64,000 nt of DNA from Aralia elata (GCA_034770075.1 CM068388.1:68062889-68126888); one strand, 5' to 3'. Positions 1 through 12,480 are shown, counted from the stretch's first letter. Translations and numbers: made by a program. The notes: generated from the sequence alone by a model not told the origin.

Positions 1-835
1 CAGAAGTCGAAGCTTCTCCAAGCTTCTTCTGGCCCGCAAGATACTCCTTGCAGTTCCTCTTCCAATGTCCCGGCTTATTGCAATGGTAGCAAATTCCTTT
101 GCTATCTGGATCAGGTTTCTTATTATCCTTTTTCTTCGCCTTACCCTTAGCCTTCTTGTTTTTCTTCTTTTCAGAAGATACCTTGGGCCTCTTCCTTTTG
201 TTGGAAGAATCATCCACTAGTAAGACTTGGTTCTTGTTGGATGAGAAGTGACCTTCAGCAGTTTTCAACATGTTAAGTAACTCAGGCAAGCTGACGTCCA
301 ACTTATTCATGTGAAAATTCACAACAAATTGTGAAAAGGTGTCCGGGAGTGACTGCAACATCAAATCTTGGCTTAACTCCCCATCCATCACGAACCCAAG
401 CTGTCCAAGTTGTTCAATCAAATTGATCATCTTAAGGACATGAGTCTCAACAGCAGTGCCCTCGGTCATACGAGATCGGAAGAGCTCCTTAGATATCTGA
501 TATCTAGCAGTCCTACTTTGCTCACCATACAACTCTTTGAGGTGCAGCAATATAGTAGGAGCATCCATAGTTTCATGCTGACGCTGAAGCTCGTTACTCA
601 TGGATGCGAGCATGATGCATTGAGCCAAGATTGCATCATCTTGCCACTTTCTAAAAGTAGCAATCTCTTCCTCAGAGGCTGTTTCTGCAACACTTGCAGG
701 GACTGGCGAATTTAGGACATAAGAAATCTTTTCAGCAGTGAGAACAATTCTCAGATTCCTTAACCAGTCCGTATAATTCGGTCCGGTCAGTTTGTTAGCA
801 TTAAGTATGCTACGCAGTGATAGTGAGTTTGACAT
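1..835 (-). CDS. Ty1/copia Gag, N-terminal part of the polyprotein, runs off the left edge
   Basis: Nucleocapsid/capsid protein of a copia retrotransposon, which would package element RNA in cytoplasmic particles. The reading frame is open without a stop from the ATG at 835-833 to the window edge (278 codons). It starts MSNSLSLRSILNANKLTGP, typical of copia Gag, continues with a helical UBN2-type Gag core (about residues 15-200), then a lysine-rich stretch (about 209-240) and a CCHC zinc knuckle CYHCNKPGHWKRNC (about 249-262, bases 50-91). The chosen start is the first Met before the conserved N-terminus, and stop-rich leader lies upstream. Protease, integrase and RT would lie left of the window. 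With no break in the visible part, this is the best preserved coding sequence here. The family call is firm; the lineage is not determined. Confidence 0.9.
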   Translation of the reverse strand, partial: MSNSLSLRSILNANKLTGPNYTDWLRNLRIVLTAEKISYVLNSPVPASVAETASEEEIATFRKWQDDAILAQCIMLASMSNELQRQHETMDAPTILLHLKELYGEQSRTARYQISKELFRSRMTEGTAVETHVLKMINLIEQLGQLGFVMDGELSQDLMLQSLPDTFSQFVVNFHMNKLDVSLPELLNMLKTAEGHFSSNKNQVLLVDDSSNKRKRPKVSSEKKKNKKAKGKAKKKDNKKPDPDSKGICYHCNKPGHWKRNCKEYLAGQKKLGEASTS

Positions 836-2496
836 TTTTAAATTCTGCATGTGAAATAGACAACATTTTAGCATACATTCATTTAATTAATTACCAAAAT
901 AAATTAGGTCTTTATTTTAAATTGGTATCTCCCACTATTTTCATCAAACTATATTACCCTCATTATATAGTTCGGCAAATCTAATTAAAGAATTGCTAGT
1001 GAGATTAAGGATCCCATTTTAAATGTATATAACCTTGTGTGTGCACAACAAACTATATATAAATAAATAGGTAGACAACTATTGCCAATTACATCACTAT
1101 GTAACTCCTTGTATTTTGCCTCTTAGATTATAATGGTCAAGTGTGTGCACATCCGAACTAAAATAATCTAAGTTAAGTCCATCCTAGCACTTCCATATAT
1201 TCGAAAGAAAAACACTGTCCTTGTGGTGACACAACAAAACAGCGTCGTTCAGTCTATTTATAAGCATCAAATGTGATAAAACAACATCTTAAATATTTAA
1301 TACTCGCCTTGTGTGTGCACAACAAACTCATATTAAATATTTAATACTCTATTGTTTTACCATGCTAGAAGGCGACGTTCGATATTCCAAATATCTTTGA
1401 ACGCTTAAGACTTAATATATTACTTTGAGGGGTTTGTTATTATTAGTCTCATCTTGTTTAGCGCGCATGCACATATATATATAAAATACGCGTCATATTA
1501 TTTTACATGCGAAGCATGTTTGATAATATATAATATATATATAGTAAGCATGCACATATAGAATACTATATTCTACCCGGATTGATTATGGACTTTTATT
1601 CTAGTTTGGTTCACTAGAGCCACCAAGTGAACCAAAAGGTCAAACCTAGGGTGCAAGAATAAATTTAAATATAACTATTACATTTAAACCCGGGCTCCAA
1701 TACAAACGGGTCTTCAAGCGCTCCTTGCTCCTTTGTCTCCAATTCTTCAAAAAATTAATTCTAACTAGTCCTATTACAAAAAAACTATTTACAATAAATA
1801 GAAACCTTGATCAGCAGTCAAGGGGAAGTACATAGGAGGGAGATAGAATTTACATTAAGAAAAAATTAGAGAAGACGAGGTACGCAGACCCCATTTATAA
1901 AACCCATACATTCAAGCATCCACTAAAATAAATCCAATCACACATTGGTCAACAGTCCATAATCAATCCCTATTTATTATCATACATATCTTTATATGTA
2001 TCAATAAATAACATTCATCCCATGAATAATAAAACCATTCCATATATGCATTGATATCAATTAATGGGCAAAAGTTTTGCTAATATTTAGTTTTGAAACA
2101 AAATAAACTCTTTTATTTTAATCAAAAACCAAATCCAAATTAAACTCCTTTAATTTTAGCAATCTGAAATCCTATTCCAGATAAAATAAACTCTTTATTT
2201 TAAACTTATATCAATTAAATAAACCATTTATTTTAATTGAAGAAAAATAATATTTTTCAGATTCTGCTTACCGGCGCAGCTGCGCCCAGAATGAACTGGG
2301 CAATGGCGCAGCTGCGCTGCTCCCCAGAAAAACTGATTCTGGGTTTCGGCGCAGCTGCGCTCCAGAATGAACTGGAGACGGCGCAGCTGCGCCGTGTCGC
2401 TGATTCAGAAAAATTTTTATCCAGCCCAAAAATTTTGATCCAATCGCATATCAAACATACATGGAATCATCAAAATCGATAATTAGCACAAGATTA
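836..2496 (-). other. Leader (5' untranslated region) of the copia element
   Basis: The stretch between the PBS and the gag ATG is about 1.66 kb, long for a copia element. It is AT-rich with no plausible ORF. It contains several copies of a unit with the core CTTGTGTGTGCACAACAAAC (near 1033 and 1311, with weaker relatives near 1138 and 1218) and, next to the PBS, a cluster of GC-rich palindromes. Confidence 0.7.
2273..2393. repeat. Four copies of a GC-rich palindrome GGCGCAGCTGCGCC
   Basis: The perfect or near-perfect palindrome GGCGCAGCTGCGCC occurs at 2273-2286, 2305-2318, 2348-2361 and 2380-2393, in otherwise AT-rich leader. The spacers also look related (AGAATGAACTGG appears twice). Each copy can form a self-complementary stem in RNA or DNA. 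Confidence 0.85.
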
Positions 2497-2509
2497 GGCT
2501 CTGATACCA
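2497..2509 (-). other. Primer binding site of the copia element (initiator tRNA-Met)
   Basis: On the minus strand this reads TGGTATCAGAGCC, complementary to the 3' end of plant initiator tRNA-Met. It lies one base from the LTR end at 2511, the expected place for priming minus-strand DNA synthesis. Confidence 0.88.
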
Positions 2510-2510
2510 C

Positions 2511-4201
2511 TGTTAGGTTTTGTATATAGCGCGAACATGTAATCAAATTACATAAATAGTGCGGAAGCGCGATAAAATCAGATTTTAAAATTTTATACAA
2601 ACCATCACCAAGATCAATCTATGTGCTCAATTAACGATATAAACGAAAGAGAAAGAGAATAAGAATTATACCCTCGTAGAACAAAGCTTCCTCGGGTACA
2701 AGTTCAACTCCTAGTCCTTCGTGTTCTCCTCGAATGCTACGGTGTGATTCCTTCCTTTGATCAACGTTAGCCACCCAAGTGTTTGGCCTCTAGAGGTGAT
2801 CCACCAAGGAAGAACAAGTATTCAAGAAGTTGGGTATTTGGCAAAACCCTAGTTTCTATCTCTATAGAAATTGCTCTCCACAATCTAATGCAAGAGTGTG
2901 TAACCCTAATCTATGATAAGACCCCTCTTATTTATAGATGTAGGAATAACCCTTCCCTAAACAATTTAGGATTAGGGTTTGTATTATAATTAAACTCCTT
3001 TAATTAATAATGCTCCTAATTCAATTAGGAATCCATGGGAGAGTACTTCTATTAATTAATTCCCAATCCCTATTAGGAATTAAATAATAGTAAAAGTAAT
3101 AATAATAATAAGACTCCTCTTATTAATTTATATTTAATATTTCCAAAATATTAAATAATAAATATTAAGCTATTTAATTTATTCTATCTCCATAGACTAA
3201 ATTAAATACACTTAACTTATTATTACAATTATGCCATTTACTTCTTAAATAAATATTTTCCTTTTGCGGTGTGACCCTTTAGGTTCTCCATATTAAACCG
3301 GTTGTGAATAAATCAATTAGAACAATTCTAATCTTATTTAAATAAATAAATTAAACTATTTAATTCATTTAAATAAATAATATTTATTCTACAATAAGGG
3401 TAAGTCCCCTTAGCGATCAACGACTTTCCAGATAATATAGATTTCAACATCAATCACAAAAGAACCTTTGAGTAGATAGTTACCGTACAATTCAATCCTT
3501 CTACCATACAATGTCCCAATTAAATATAAGACATGGATTTACTGTCAAGTCTTATTTTATTTAATTATATGTATTTCGATTCCCAAATGCATAACTCTAA
3601 TTAATGCAAATTAGAAACTCCTTTCTAATTTCATTCTGCCTTGGCCAAGGACTACTGAGTTATCATTTATCGAATCACATAGGACATTCACATCTTTTAC
3701 TAGACGAGGTAGATTCTTTGTTGATCATTCACCTATCTCCATGTATAACTAATTATACCCAATCATACCCTTTGTTATACCCACAAGGTCTTAAGGGACA
3801 TGTCAAAGTATAACTCATCATACACAAGATACTATGATGATCTCAAGTCCAAGGATCACTTGTACTACTATCACTAGAGGAATTCCTATTGACAGGCGAG
3901 TAAAACTCCATTAGGTATTCCTTAGCGAGTCACGTTCAGTGAACTTATTCTCTAATAAGCACCTACATACTTGCTTTAGTGTCTCCACACAAATGATTAT
4001 GAGATCAATCATCCTCTTCCTAAGAGCAAGCAACGTATGTACTAATCTATCCGGATTCACTAATCCCCAATTTAGTAATCCAACGATTAGGAACAATTTT
4101 AGTTTGTGAGCTATCTAGAATTTAGATCTCATTAGCATGATCACCATCATGATTCTAAAAGCATTGCTCAAAACTATGGGTTTATCACATTTAATATAAC
4201 A
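2511..4201 (-). mobile_element. 5' LTR of the copia element
   Basis: Read on the minus strand the LTR begins TGTTATATT (at 4201) and ends CCTAACA (at 2511), giving TGTTA/TAACA ends next to the PBS. Length is about 1.69 kb. It holds a TATA box (2929-2936) and no protein-coding gene. The outer end is the weak point: 4202-4315 is neither clearly LTR nor gypsy-1, and the LTR could extend to about 4315. The partner 3' LTR and target duplication are off the window. Confidence 0.7.
2929..2936 (-). promoter_or_regulatory. TATA box of the copia LTR
   Basis: Minus-strand TATAAATA followed by AGAGGGG, about 1.27 kb into the LTR. Its position in an otherwise featureless LTR fits the U3 promoter that drives genomic RNA. 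Inferred from motif and place only. Confidence 0.45.
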
Positions 4202-4257
4202 GCACTATGTAGATAATATAGAATGCCTTTTAAGAAAATCAATTCTTTTATTAATAA

Positions 4258-7200
4258 ATGAATAAGATTACAAAGTATATGCTACATCATATCAAATATG
4301 ATTGGCTTGTGTGCATACTACTTTCAATAGATACTCAGCAGAAAGAGATACAAAAAGAACAGATTGTAGTAGTAAATGAATTTACTGATGTTTTTCCAGA
4401 GGAACTACTAGGTCTGCCCCCAGATCGGGAAATGGAATTTGTAATTGAGTTGGTACCTGGCACAACACCAATCTCAAAGGAACCGTATAGAATGGCTCCA
4501 ATGGAAATGAAAGAGTTGATGATTCAACTACAGGAACTTCTGGATAAGAAGTATATTAGACCAAGTACAACTCCATGGGGAGCTCCAGTACTTTTTGTCA
4601 AAAAGAAGGATGGTTCATTAAGACTCTGTATTGACTACAGAGAATTGAATAAAGTAACCATAAAGAATAAATATCCTCTGCCCAGAATTGATGATCTTTT
4701 TGATCAATTGAAGGGAGCAAGATATTTCTCCAAGATAGACTTGAGGACAAGATATCATCAACTGAAAGTAAGGGACGAGGATGTTCCCAAGACAGCATTC
4801 CGAACCCGATATGGTCACTATGAATTCCTGGTAATGTCATTTGGCTTGACAAATGCGCCAGCAGCATTTATGGATATGATGAACCGGGTATTCAAACCAT
4901 ATCTGGATAAGTTTGTGGTAGTATTTATTGATGATATTCTTATCTATTCTAAGACTCAAGAGGAGCATGCGGATCATTTAAGAATAGTGTTAGAAACACT
5001 ACGAAAAGCACAACTGTATGCAAAATTCAGTAAGTGTGAATTTTGGTTAGAAAGAGTTCAATTTTTGGGTCATGTGATTGATAAGGAAGGAATATCAGTA
5101 GACCCAACCAATGTGGAAGCAGTTATGAACTGGGAACAGCCAAAAACACCAACAGAAGTGCGTAGTTTTCTTGGATTAGCGAGTTATTATCGAAGATTCA
5201 TTCAAGATTTTTCTAAGATAGCAATTCCGTTAACCAATTTAACAAGAAAGACTGAAAAATTTATTTGGTCTGAGAAATGTGAGGCTAGTTTTCAGGAACT
5301 CAAAAGAAGATTAAGCAATGCACCGGTGTTATCTCTACCAGATGATACTGGTAATTTTATAGTCTACAGTGACGCATCTCATAAGGGGTTGGGATGTGTA
5401 TTGATGCAACATGGGAAGGTTATCGCATATGCATCAAAGAAGTTGAAAGATTATGAAACGGGATATCCTACTCATGATCTCGAATTAGCAGCGGTAGTGT
5501 TTGCTTTGAAAATATGGAGACATTATCTCTATGGAGAAAAATGTGAAATATATACCGATCATAAAAGTCTGAAATATATTTTCACTCAAAAAGAGCTGAA
5601 CATGAGGCAAAGAAGATGGCTGCAACTGATTAAAGATTATGACTGCGACATCCTTTATCATCCAGGAAAAGCAAATGTCGTAGCCGATGCCTTGAGTCGT
5701 AAAGGCCGTGAAAAATTAAAAATGGTAACAGCTCAGAAAGAATTAGTCACGGCCATGGAAAAGATGGAACTAGAAGTTTCTATTTCTTCAGAAACACGGG
5801 AGCAGTTGTATTCAATAGAGGCTAATTCAACTCTATTGGATAGAATAGCAAAAGCCCAAGACAAAGATGAAGAATGTGCAAAGTTAAGGGAGAAAATTTC
5901 AAGGGGAAAAGAAGACAAATATAGAATAGACAACGATAATATAATTCGTTTTGAAGGACGAATTTGGGTTCCGATTGAACCGCAATTAAAAGAAGAAATT
6001 ATGCAAGAAGCACATTGTTCAAAATACACAGTACATCCGGGGAGTACTAAAATGTATCAGGATTTAAAACAACATTTTTGGTGGCCGTGTATGAAAAGAG
6101 AAGTTGCATAATATATCAGTAAGTGTTTGACTTGCCAGAGAATTAAAGCGGAACACCAAAGACCAAGTGGATTGCTTCAACCACTTGAAATTCCAAAATG
6201 GAAATGGGAGCATATCACAATGGATTTTATGGTAGGATTTCCAAAAACTCAGCAGAGATTTGATGTTATCTGGGTAATAGTTGATCGATTAACCAAATCG
6301 ACACACTTTTTGCCGATTAAAGTTAGATATTCTCTGGATAAATTGGCAACCCTGTATATTAAAGAAATCATTTCTCGTCATGGAGTTCCAATTTCGATTG
6401 TGTCGGATAGAGATCCGAGGTTTTCGTCAAACTTCTGGAAAAGTCTTCAAGAAAATTTGGGAACGTTACTGAGGTTAAGTACAGCTTATCATCCTCAGAC
6501 TGACGGACAGAGTGAAAGGACTATACAGACTCTAGAGGACATGCTACGAGCCTGTGTCTTGGACTTTAAAGGAAGTTGGGACGAACATTTACCACTGGTG
6601 GAATTTGCATATAACAATAGTTATCATGCTAGTATTGGCATGCCGCCTTACGAAGCATTGTATTGTAGAAAATGCAGATCACCACTGTGTTGGGATGAAG
6701 TCGGTGAACGTCAAATGCTAGGACCTGAACTGGTACAACAAACTGCAGATATGATTAAAATCATACGAATGCGATTAATAACTGCCCAGGATCGTCAGAA
6801 AAAGTATGCTGATCAACACAGGCAAAAGAGAGATTTTGAAGTGGGGTCGCATGTTTTCCTGAAAGTGTCTCCTTGGAAAGAAAAAGTTAGATTTGGTAAA
6901 AAGGGAAAACTAAGTCCTCGTTTCATTGGACCCTTCGAGGTTTTAAGAAAAGTGGGTGAGGTAGCATATGAAATCGCCTTACCTCCAGATTTGGAACATG
7001 TACATAATGTTTTTCACGTGTCAGTCTTACGAGCATATAAACCAGACTATAAACATATGATAGATTTCGAACCAATACAGTTCGAAAAAGATTTGACCTA
7101 TGAAGAGGTTCCTATTCAAATATTGGATAGAAAAGATCAAGTTTTGCGCAATAAGACAATACCTTCGGTAAAGGTCTTATGGAAAAACCACAATGTAGAA

Positions 7201-7260
7201 GAGGCAACCTGGGAGTTGGAGGATAAAATGCGACAGAATTATCCTCACCTCTTCGAGTAA
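4258..7260 (+). pseudogene. gypsy-1 chromovirus pol: RT, RNase H, integrase, chromodomain-like tail; gag and protease missing
   Basis: Ty3/gypsy polyprotein that would copy element RNA into DNA and integrate it. In order: RT with catalytic FIDDILIYS (Asp codons 4930 and 4933), RNase H with YSDASHKGLG (Asp 5371), integrase zinc finger (H at 6011 to CLTC at 6124-6135), integrase core with Asp 6223, Asp 6406 and Glu 6514 (D-35-E), and a C-terminal chromodomain-like segment ending in VLWKNHNVEEATWELEDK. Catalytic residues look intact. Two defects: everything before the RT (gag, protease) is gone, and a TAA at 6109-6111 splits the zinc finger; gypsy-2 has GAA there. Both sides of the stop are in one frame. 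The first ~19 codons (4258-4315) are not gypsy-like and come from the junction with the copia LTR. The chromodomain plus tRNA-Met PBS in relatives points to the Tekay/Del lineage. Confidence 0.93.
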
Positions 7261-7273
7261 TATGTTTTTGGCA

Positions 7274-7307
7274 ATTCCGAGGACGGAATCTTTATAAGGG
7301 GGAAAGA
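7274..7307 (+). other. gypsy-1 polypurine tract with an upstream hairpin
   Basis: A polypurine tract AAGGGGGAAAGA (7296-7307) directly precedes the LTR start, where it would prime plus-strand DNA. Just upstream is the hairpin ATTCCGAGGACGGAAT (7274-7289). Nearly the same hairpin and tract, in minus orientation, occur at 26063-26096 in the LARD-like element. Confidence 0.8.
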
Positions 7308-7510
7308 TTGTAAAACCCTGAAGTTTTTAAAGGCACAGGTATAATTATTCTAGTCTGATTTCATATATGAATTTTAGGTATAATTTTTTTTTATTATTTT
7401 AGTTTCATTGGCTTTTGTGACATATGTATTTTTTATATATATGGTTGCAAGTTAAGATTTTGAGGGATGAAATCCTAGAATAATTGGGAGGATAATATTA
7501 ATTAGCTTAC

Positions 7511-7816
7511 AGGTTGTTAAAATAATTTAAAGGGGTTAAAATTATTTTAATCCTAGAACCTTAAGTTAATTATAATATTGCCTATATTATTTAATGGGGT
7601 TATCTGTATTTACTTTTAGGGAGTTATTTATTAATTTATGGGTTATTAAAATAATTTAAGGGATTAAATTATTTTAATATTTAAACCCTAGATTAATTAT
7701 ATTATTCCCTCTACTTGATTAATGAGTGGTTTATTTATATTGAGACTCTTTAATTAGGTAGAAGAATATTATAGGTTATTAAAATAATTTAGTAGTATGA
7801 ATTATTTTAATAATGT
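7511..7816. repeat. Three AT-rich palindromic units in the 5' part of the gypsy-1 LTR
   Basis: Units near 7511-7556, 7640-7692 and 7772-7816 each read TTAAAATAATTTA, a short spacer, then its complement TTATTTTAA-like arm. Spacing is about 130 bp, so a larger AT-rich unit was probably duplicated. Confidence 0.6.
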
Positions 7817-9723
7817 ACCTTAAAGATAAATAATATAATCTCTTAATGGGTTTATAATAGTTTATGTGTGGAGGGGTTTTTAATTCCTTCTTATTGGGTA
7901 ATTATTAATTATACTCATGAGGGATTTGTAATAAAAGAAAAGAGAACTATTGCTCTGCCAAATATAACCTTAAGCCTATTTTGTTTTCCCCTCATATCGA
8001 TTAAAGCAAGAAATGGCTAAGGTTAGATTAGCAGCTGATGATTCATGAATGAATTCAAGCAGGAGCTGGCGAGATTGAGAGAAAACATGAATAGATTTTT
8101 GCTTCTACCGAATGAGAAGATAGTTTATACACAAAGGAAAGAAGAGAAAGAGACTCGGCTGAAACCCCTGAGTTGGGACTCGACTGTTCGCGTAGAAAGG
8201 GGCTGGAGATTGTGGGTTCGTGTAGGAAGAAGAAGAAAGAAGAACTTGAAGTTGCTGAATAATAAAACAAAAACATTTGCTTCAGGTATGTTGAATTTGT
8301 AGTTGAGATTCAAATTTAACAATTCCTAAATTAGGGCTCGAATTGGGCAATCTCTGAATTAGGGCTCGAAATTGGTATTAATAATGAAATTGAAAGTTTC
8401 ATTCAGTAGTTATCATATTAGTTTGGTCGTGAAATTGAATTGAGAAGTTGTAACTTTGTGTTTAGAGTTTTTCTTCCAATTGACTTCTACTATTTAGAAA
8501 TTTATGATTTAAACATTGGGTTTCGGCAATGGTGGAATTGTTGATGCTATATAATTATTGTGGTAAGAGTTTTGTTATTCTGGATGCTATTACATGTGAT
8601 ATTCATATTGTTATCTTTATTAGTTTAATGAAAATTGGTTATTAAATACTATACTTGAACATTCGGTAAGAATTATAGAGTCTAGGAATGTTGTTGGTAA
8701 CTTTATAATGTTCATTCTAATTGAAGTTATTATATATGTTATTTGAAATTTCTGGATAATGATAATCATGTATTAGTGATTTTCTGTTTTAGCATAACCA
8801 GGAAAATACCCTCAAACATATGGTTTGGTATAAAGTCCAGGAACTATGCATATAGAACTTTAATGGATATCATGGAAGTGACTTATATATATAAATGTTT
8901 ATGTAATTGAGTATATTAGTAAGCATGCTAGATTAAGGTTGATGGTGTAAAACGTATTGTATTGTGTAACTTTGCATAATGGGAATCTGGAAAGAAAGCT
9001 TAGTATTTATTGTTATTGCTTCTATGAATTGGAAAGTAATTGGAAGGAATTAGTAAAAAGATGAAAATCTGTTTTGTATTTGTTGGAGATTCTAAATGCA
9101 TAGTTAAGAGTTTATTGAATGCTATACTTGGTCAGTTAATTTAATTAAAAATGGTTAATTAATTTTGTAAGACATCATTTAGTATAACTTATATTATACT
9201 GGAATGTAGATAATAGGTTCATATCATATTAAAGAACGTACTTGGATGTTTGAGACTAATTTTGAGAAAAAAATAGTGTTAACTTACGTGTTATGCTTGA
9301 TTGGGGAAATAATAGATAGTAAGTTACTTTTTATATATTTCTTGAAAGCATGAGTAATCATAGGAGTAATAAAGAATTATATGATTGATGTTGTTTTCTT
9401 TATTTTTATGGAACTAAGGTGAAAATTTACAAACTACTCACATTGGTTGATAATTATTTATGTTGTGGACTGATTTGCAAGAAAGGGGTAGAAGATCTAT
9501 ATATTGCTCTTATAAATGCAATGTGACAAAAGGAATAATTATGTGTGTTGATGCCAAACATATAAATTGAGTTTGGTTGATATTGTTTTTATGTTTCACA
9601 TGCATATGTTAAATTTAATTGTCTATTTGGGATTGTTGTGTATATGAGCATATGTGATATTTTGATTGTGGTTGGAAGAGAGTGTGCTGCTATAACAACA
9701 AGAAGAGGACAGCAGTAAGGGGG

Positions 9724-10130
9724 ATGCTGCCTTATGGCAGCAGCACTTTGTGCCGTAAAACTAATGCAGTAGCAGGTAACTAAATTATATGCGCATGTGA
9801 GTGGTGTTGGGATGAGCATAGGAAAGAACTGCTGCTCAAAGGCAGCAACAATAGGGCCATAAGGGAGAGCGGGGCAGGAATACGCTGCTGTCTATGACAG
9901 CAGCAAGAAGGGGGGAGTAGCTAGTATAAGCTGGGTACTGTGCTAACATGAGGAAAGAGCTGCTGCCTTATGGCAGTAGCATTTGGGACAGCAATAACAG
10001 TTAGGTAAATTGCCATGGCTTAATAGGGAAAATGAGCTATAGAATAGAATAGTACTGTTGCTCTGTGACAACAGCAGCAGCACAGTAACAAGCAAGTCAA
10101 GGCATGTGCAGCGGCGTGCAACGCCACTAA
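9724..10130. repeat. Cluster of CTGCTG-type hairpins in the gypsy-1 LTR
   Basis: At least five short hairpins: GCTGCCTTATGGCAGC (from 9726), CTGCTCAAAGGCAG (from 9832), GCTGCTGTCTATGACAGCAG (from 9884), CTGCTGCCTTATGGCAGTAG (from 9960), CTGTTGCTCTGTGACAACAG (from about 10055). Stems keep the GCTGCTG/CAGCAGC theme while loops and spacers vary. They lie 1.5-1.95 kb from the LTR 3' end. Confidence 0.8.
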
Positions 10131-11677
10131 GCAGCAAGTGTTGCCTGTCGTCAACACGCTCAATTTTTATCAAGCAATTTAAATTTTACTCGTGCAATTG
10201 TAGTGTTTCACCGATTAATTTAAGTTAGTGTCATACGAAGTCACCCTATATACATAGTTTAACTTCTTAAAGACTAGTACGAATCAAAATAGATCAACTT
10301 CAATTTCAAAGTTCACTTCCAGTTAAGTTTAAGCTAATTAACTAGTTTTCGAATTTTAGACTTATAAACCTCAAAATTCCTAATATTTGGAGTTTATAAA
10401 TGAACAACCTATATTTTTTAAAGTATTCTAGTAGTAGAGTAATAAGGTGCTCTTATCAAAATCGAACCCAATAGTAGTCGATAAAAGGTTGGGCCATAAC
10501 ATGGATGAGGTATTTGAAAAATGTGTTTAGATATATATCCATAATATATTTATGTGATATTCACTCCTATACTTGAATCGCTATAATACATAGTTATCCT
10601 ACTTCATATATTTATATATATGTGTAGGATCCACAGGATTGGACTAGCGGAATTTTATTAATACTTAAACAACAGGCAAGTATCTAAACACCAAATCTTT
10701 CTGAATCAGTCAAGTAAGTTGACTTAATTATATTAAGGTAAGTTTATGTTTTCATACATAAATTAATAAAAAGGAATTAAATCCTTTTTATTCCAATCAG
10801 CTTCACAAGATTGGTGAGAATTTTAATTTGCATATTATAATAATGTCTGATATGCATGAACAGTTTACAAAGGGTCCAAGCCAATTGTTTGGGCTGGACT
10901 AAACTTGTAACATTTCTATTCTTTTATTTCCAAAATATCGAAATGTTACTGTTGTTCAACTATATTCATTATGGTTTGAATTCTAGTCTGAGTATGAACA
11001 ATTTTCGATAAAGGAATATTTTTGAAATCCGCTTCAAGGGCGGTACAGAATTGTAGCACTCTATGAGTGTGAGAAGTGAACCTAATGGTGGTTCACAAAC
11101 AACAGTGTTGATCAACGCAGGGCATATCGGGCTGATCACCCACCATGCCCGTAAGTTCAGACGGTTCGCAAAAGAAACTTTGCCTGGAACCTTTTCAATA
11201 AAATTGAAACTATTGTTCATAGTTTGTATAACTACTCAGCATATTCTTTAATGATAATGGTTATCATGAGTTAGTTTCAGTTCACATTACTTAACAGCTC
11301 ATTCTACTATTGAAGTACACTCCACTGAAAACATTTATTCTTTCATACATTATGGTCATATATTACTTGCTGAGCACTTTTATGCTCATTCTTGCTTTGT
11401 CTATAAATGTTTTCAGAACACCCGGAGTATACTACAGGGTTTGCAGGAAACAAAGGCAAAGGGAAAGCCGCAGATTAAAGTTTACTGTTTCCTGTAATAG
11501 ATAGTTAAATGTTTGTATATATTTAATTATCATGTTAGATAGTTAAGGTTATGTACCTTGGGATTTGAGACTCTGATGTAATACTTTTATATAAGTTTGG
11601 TATTTACTTTTAGTTATGCTTTGGATATCGTGAGCACTAAATAAAGGTTGCAAGTACCTGAATTTGGGGGCGTCACA

Positions 11678-12480
11678 CGATGTCTCCATGGTTGGGCTAC
11701 GATGAGGTGAATAACCACAATCTGTTGATGAGAGAATTCAACAAGACCTTGACGGATAGTGCCTTCAGTTGGTACTACAACTTGGAGAAGGCATCAGTCC
11801 ATGATTGGGATGATCTAAAATTGCAATTTTTTAAGAAATTTTTCTATGTGCAGAAACAGGTAACTATTGTAGAGCTGATGCGATTCAAGTAGAAGTCGAA
11901 TGAGGAGCTGTCAGATTATGTAGACAGATTCACACAGAAGTGTGTCGAGCCAATTGAGGAGAAGAACTTGGTTAGCATATGCAACAATCGTGCTCTAGAC
12001 TCCTTCAAGCCCCATCTCATTACAAAGGCCTGTGATTCATTTGCGACTCTCTCATCCTTCGCACAAGATTTGAGAGGAATCATGATAGTGCCCATCAACC
12101 ATGCGATGGTTACATGGAAGGGTAAGAGAACAGCAACTGTGGCTTTGGCTGACTCTCAGTCAAACCCACAAGGGGGCAAGAGGGAGAAGAACGAGCGAAA
12201 TTTTGAATAGAGTAAAGGAAAACTTGGGGGTAAGTATACCAGGATGCCAGTTCCAGAGGCTATCAAATGCAGTGAGAAGGCATTCAGGGGCCTGTACGAC
12301 CAATGGGTTGAGCATGGAATGGTGAAACCTCCAAAGCCTAAATTTGTGGTGACGGAAGAGATGAAAAGAAGACCAGATTTTTGTGTATACCACCAGTACG
12401 CAGGACAGTCCACTATGAACTGTTACAGTCTGCGGAGGTTATATCATGAGAAGCTGGCAGCCGGAGAAATCGAACTGTGA
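11678..12480 (+). pseudogene. Tat-like Ty3/gypsy gag, partial and broken
   Basis: Remnant of a Gag of the Tat/Athila side of Ty3/gypsy. One frame from 11680 to the TGA at 12478-12480 is cut by TAG at 11890-11892 and TAG at 12208-12210. The visible core reads LLMREFNKTLTDSAFSWYYN and FFKKFFYVQKQVTIVELMRF (about residues 20-67), followed by ELSDYVDRFTQKC and a CVYH...C...LRRLYHEKLAAGEIEL region like the end of Tat Gag, where a Cys/His motif precedes the protease. The N-terminus is missing because gypsy-1 inserted here. No protease or pol follows, so this element is internally deleted or was non-autonomous. The family call rests on recognisable Gag motifs; the sublineage is not certain. Confidence 0.75.

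Larger units (their letters stand above)
7309..11677 (+). mobile_element. 3' LTR of gypsy-1
   Basis: Starts TGTAAAACCCTGAAG right after the polypurine tract and ends TTTGGGGGCGTCACA, matching the end of the gypsy-2 LTR at 58040. Length is 4369 bp. The last 450 bp align in order with the end of the gypsy-2 LTR (TGCTGAGCA, ATAAATGTTTTCAG, TAATAGATAG). CGATG at 11678-11682 would be the target duplication, but its partner lies off the window. Short ORFs inside (for example 8045-8302) have no recognisable domain. The element appears to have inserted into the gag of a Tat-like element. Confidence 0.85.

Noticed and set aside
2237..2482. Overlapping ORFs on both strands in the copia leader
   Set aside because: Created by the GC palindromes, which read the same on both strands.
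4258..7260. Endogenous pararetrovirus (RT/RNase H similarity)
   Set aside because: Integrase with D-35-E, chromodomain-like tail, polypurine tract and LTR follow, which is Ty3/gypsy order; no movement-protein or coat region is present.
8045..8302. 85-codon ORF in the gypsy-1 LTR
   Set aside because: Basic, low-complexity peptide inside the LTR with an antisense ORF of similar length; likely chance in transcribed leader.
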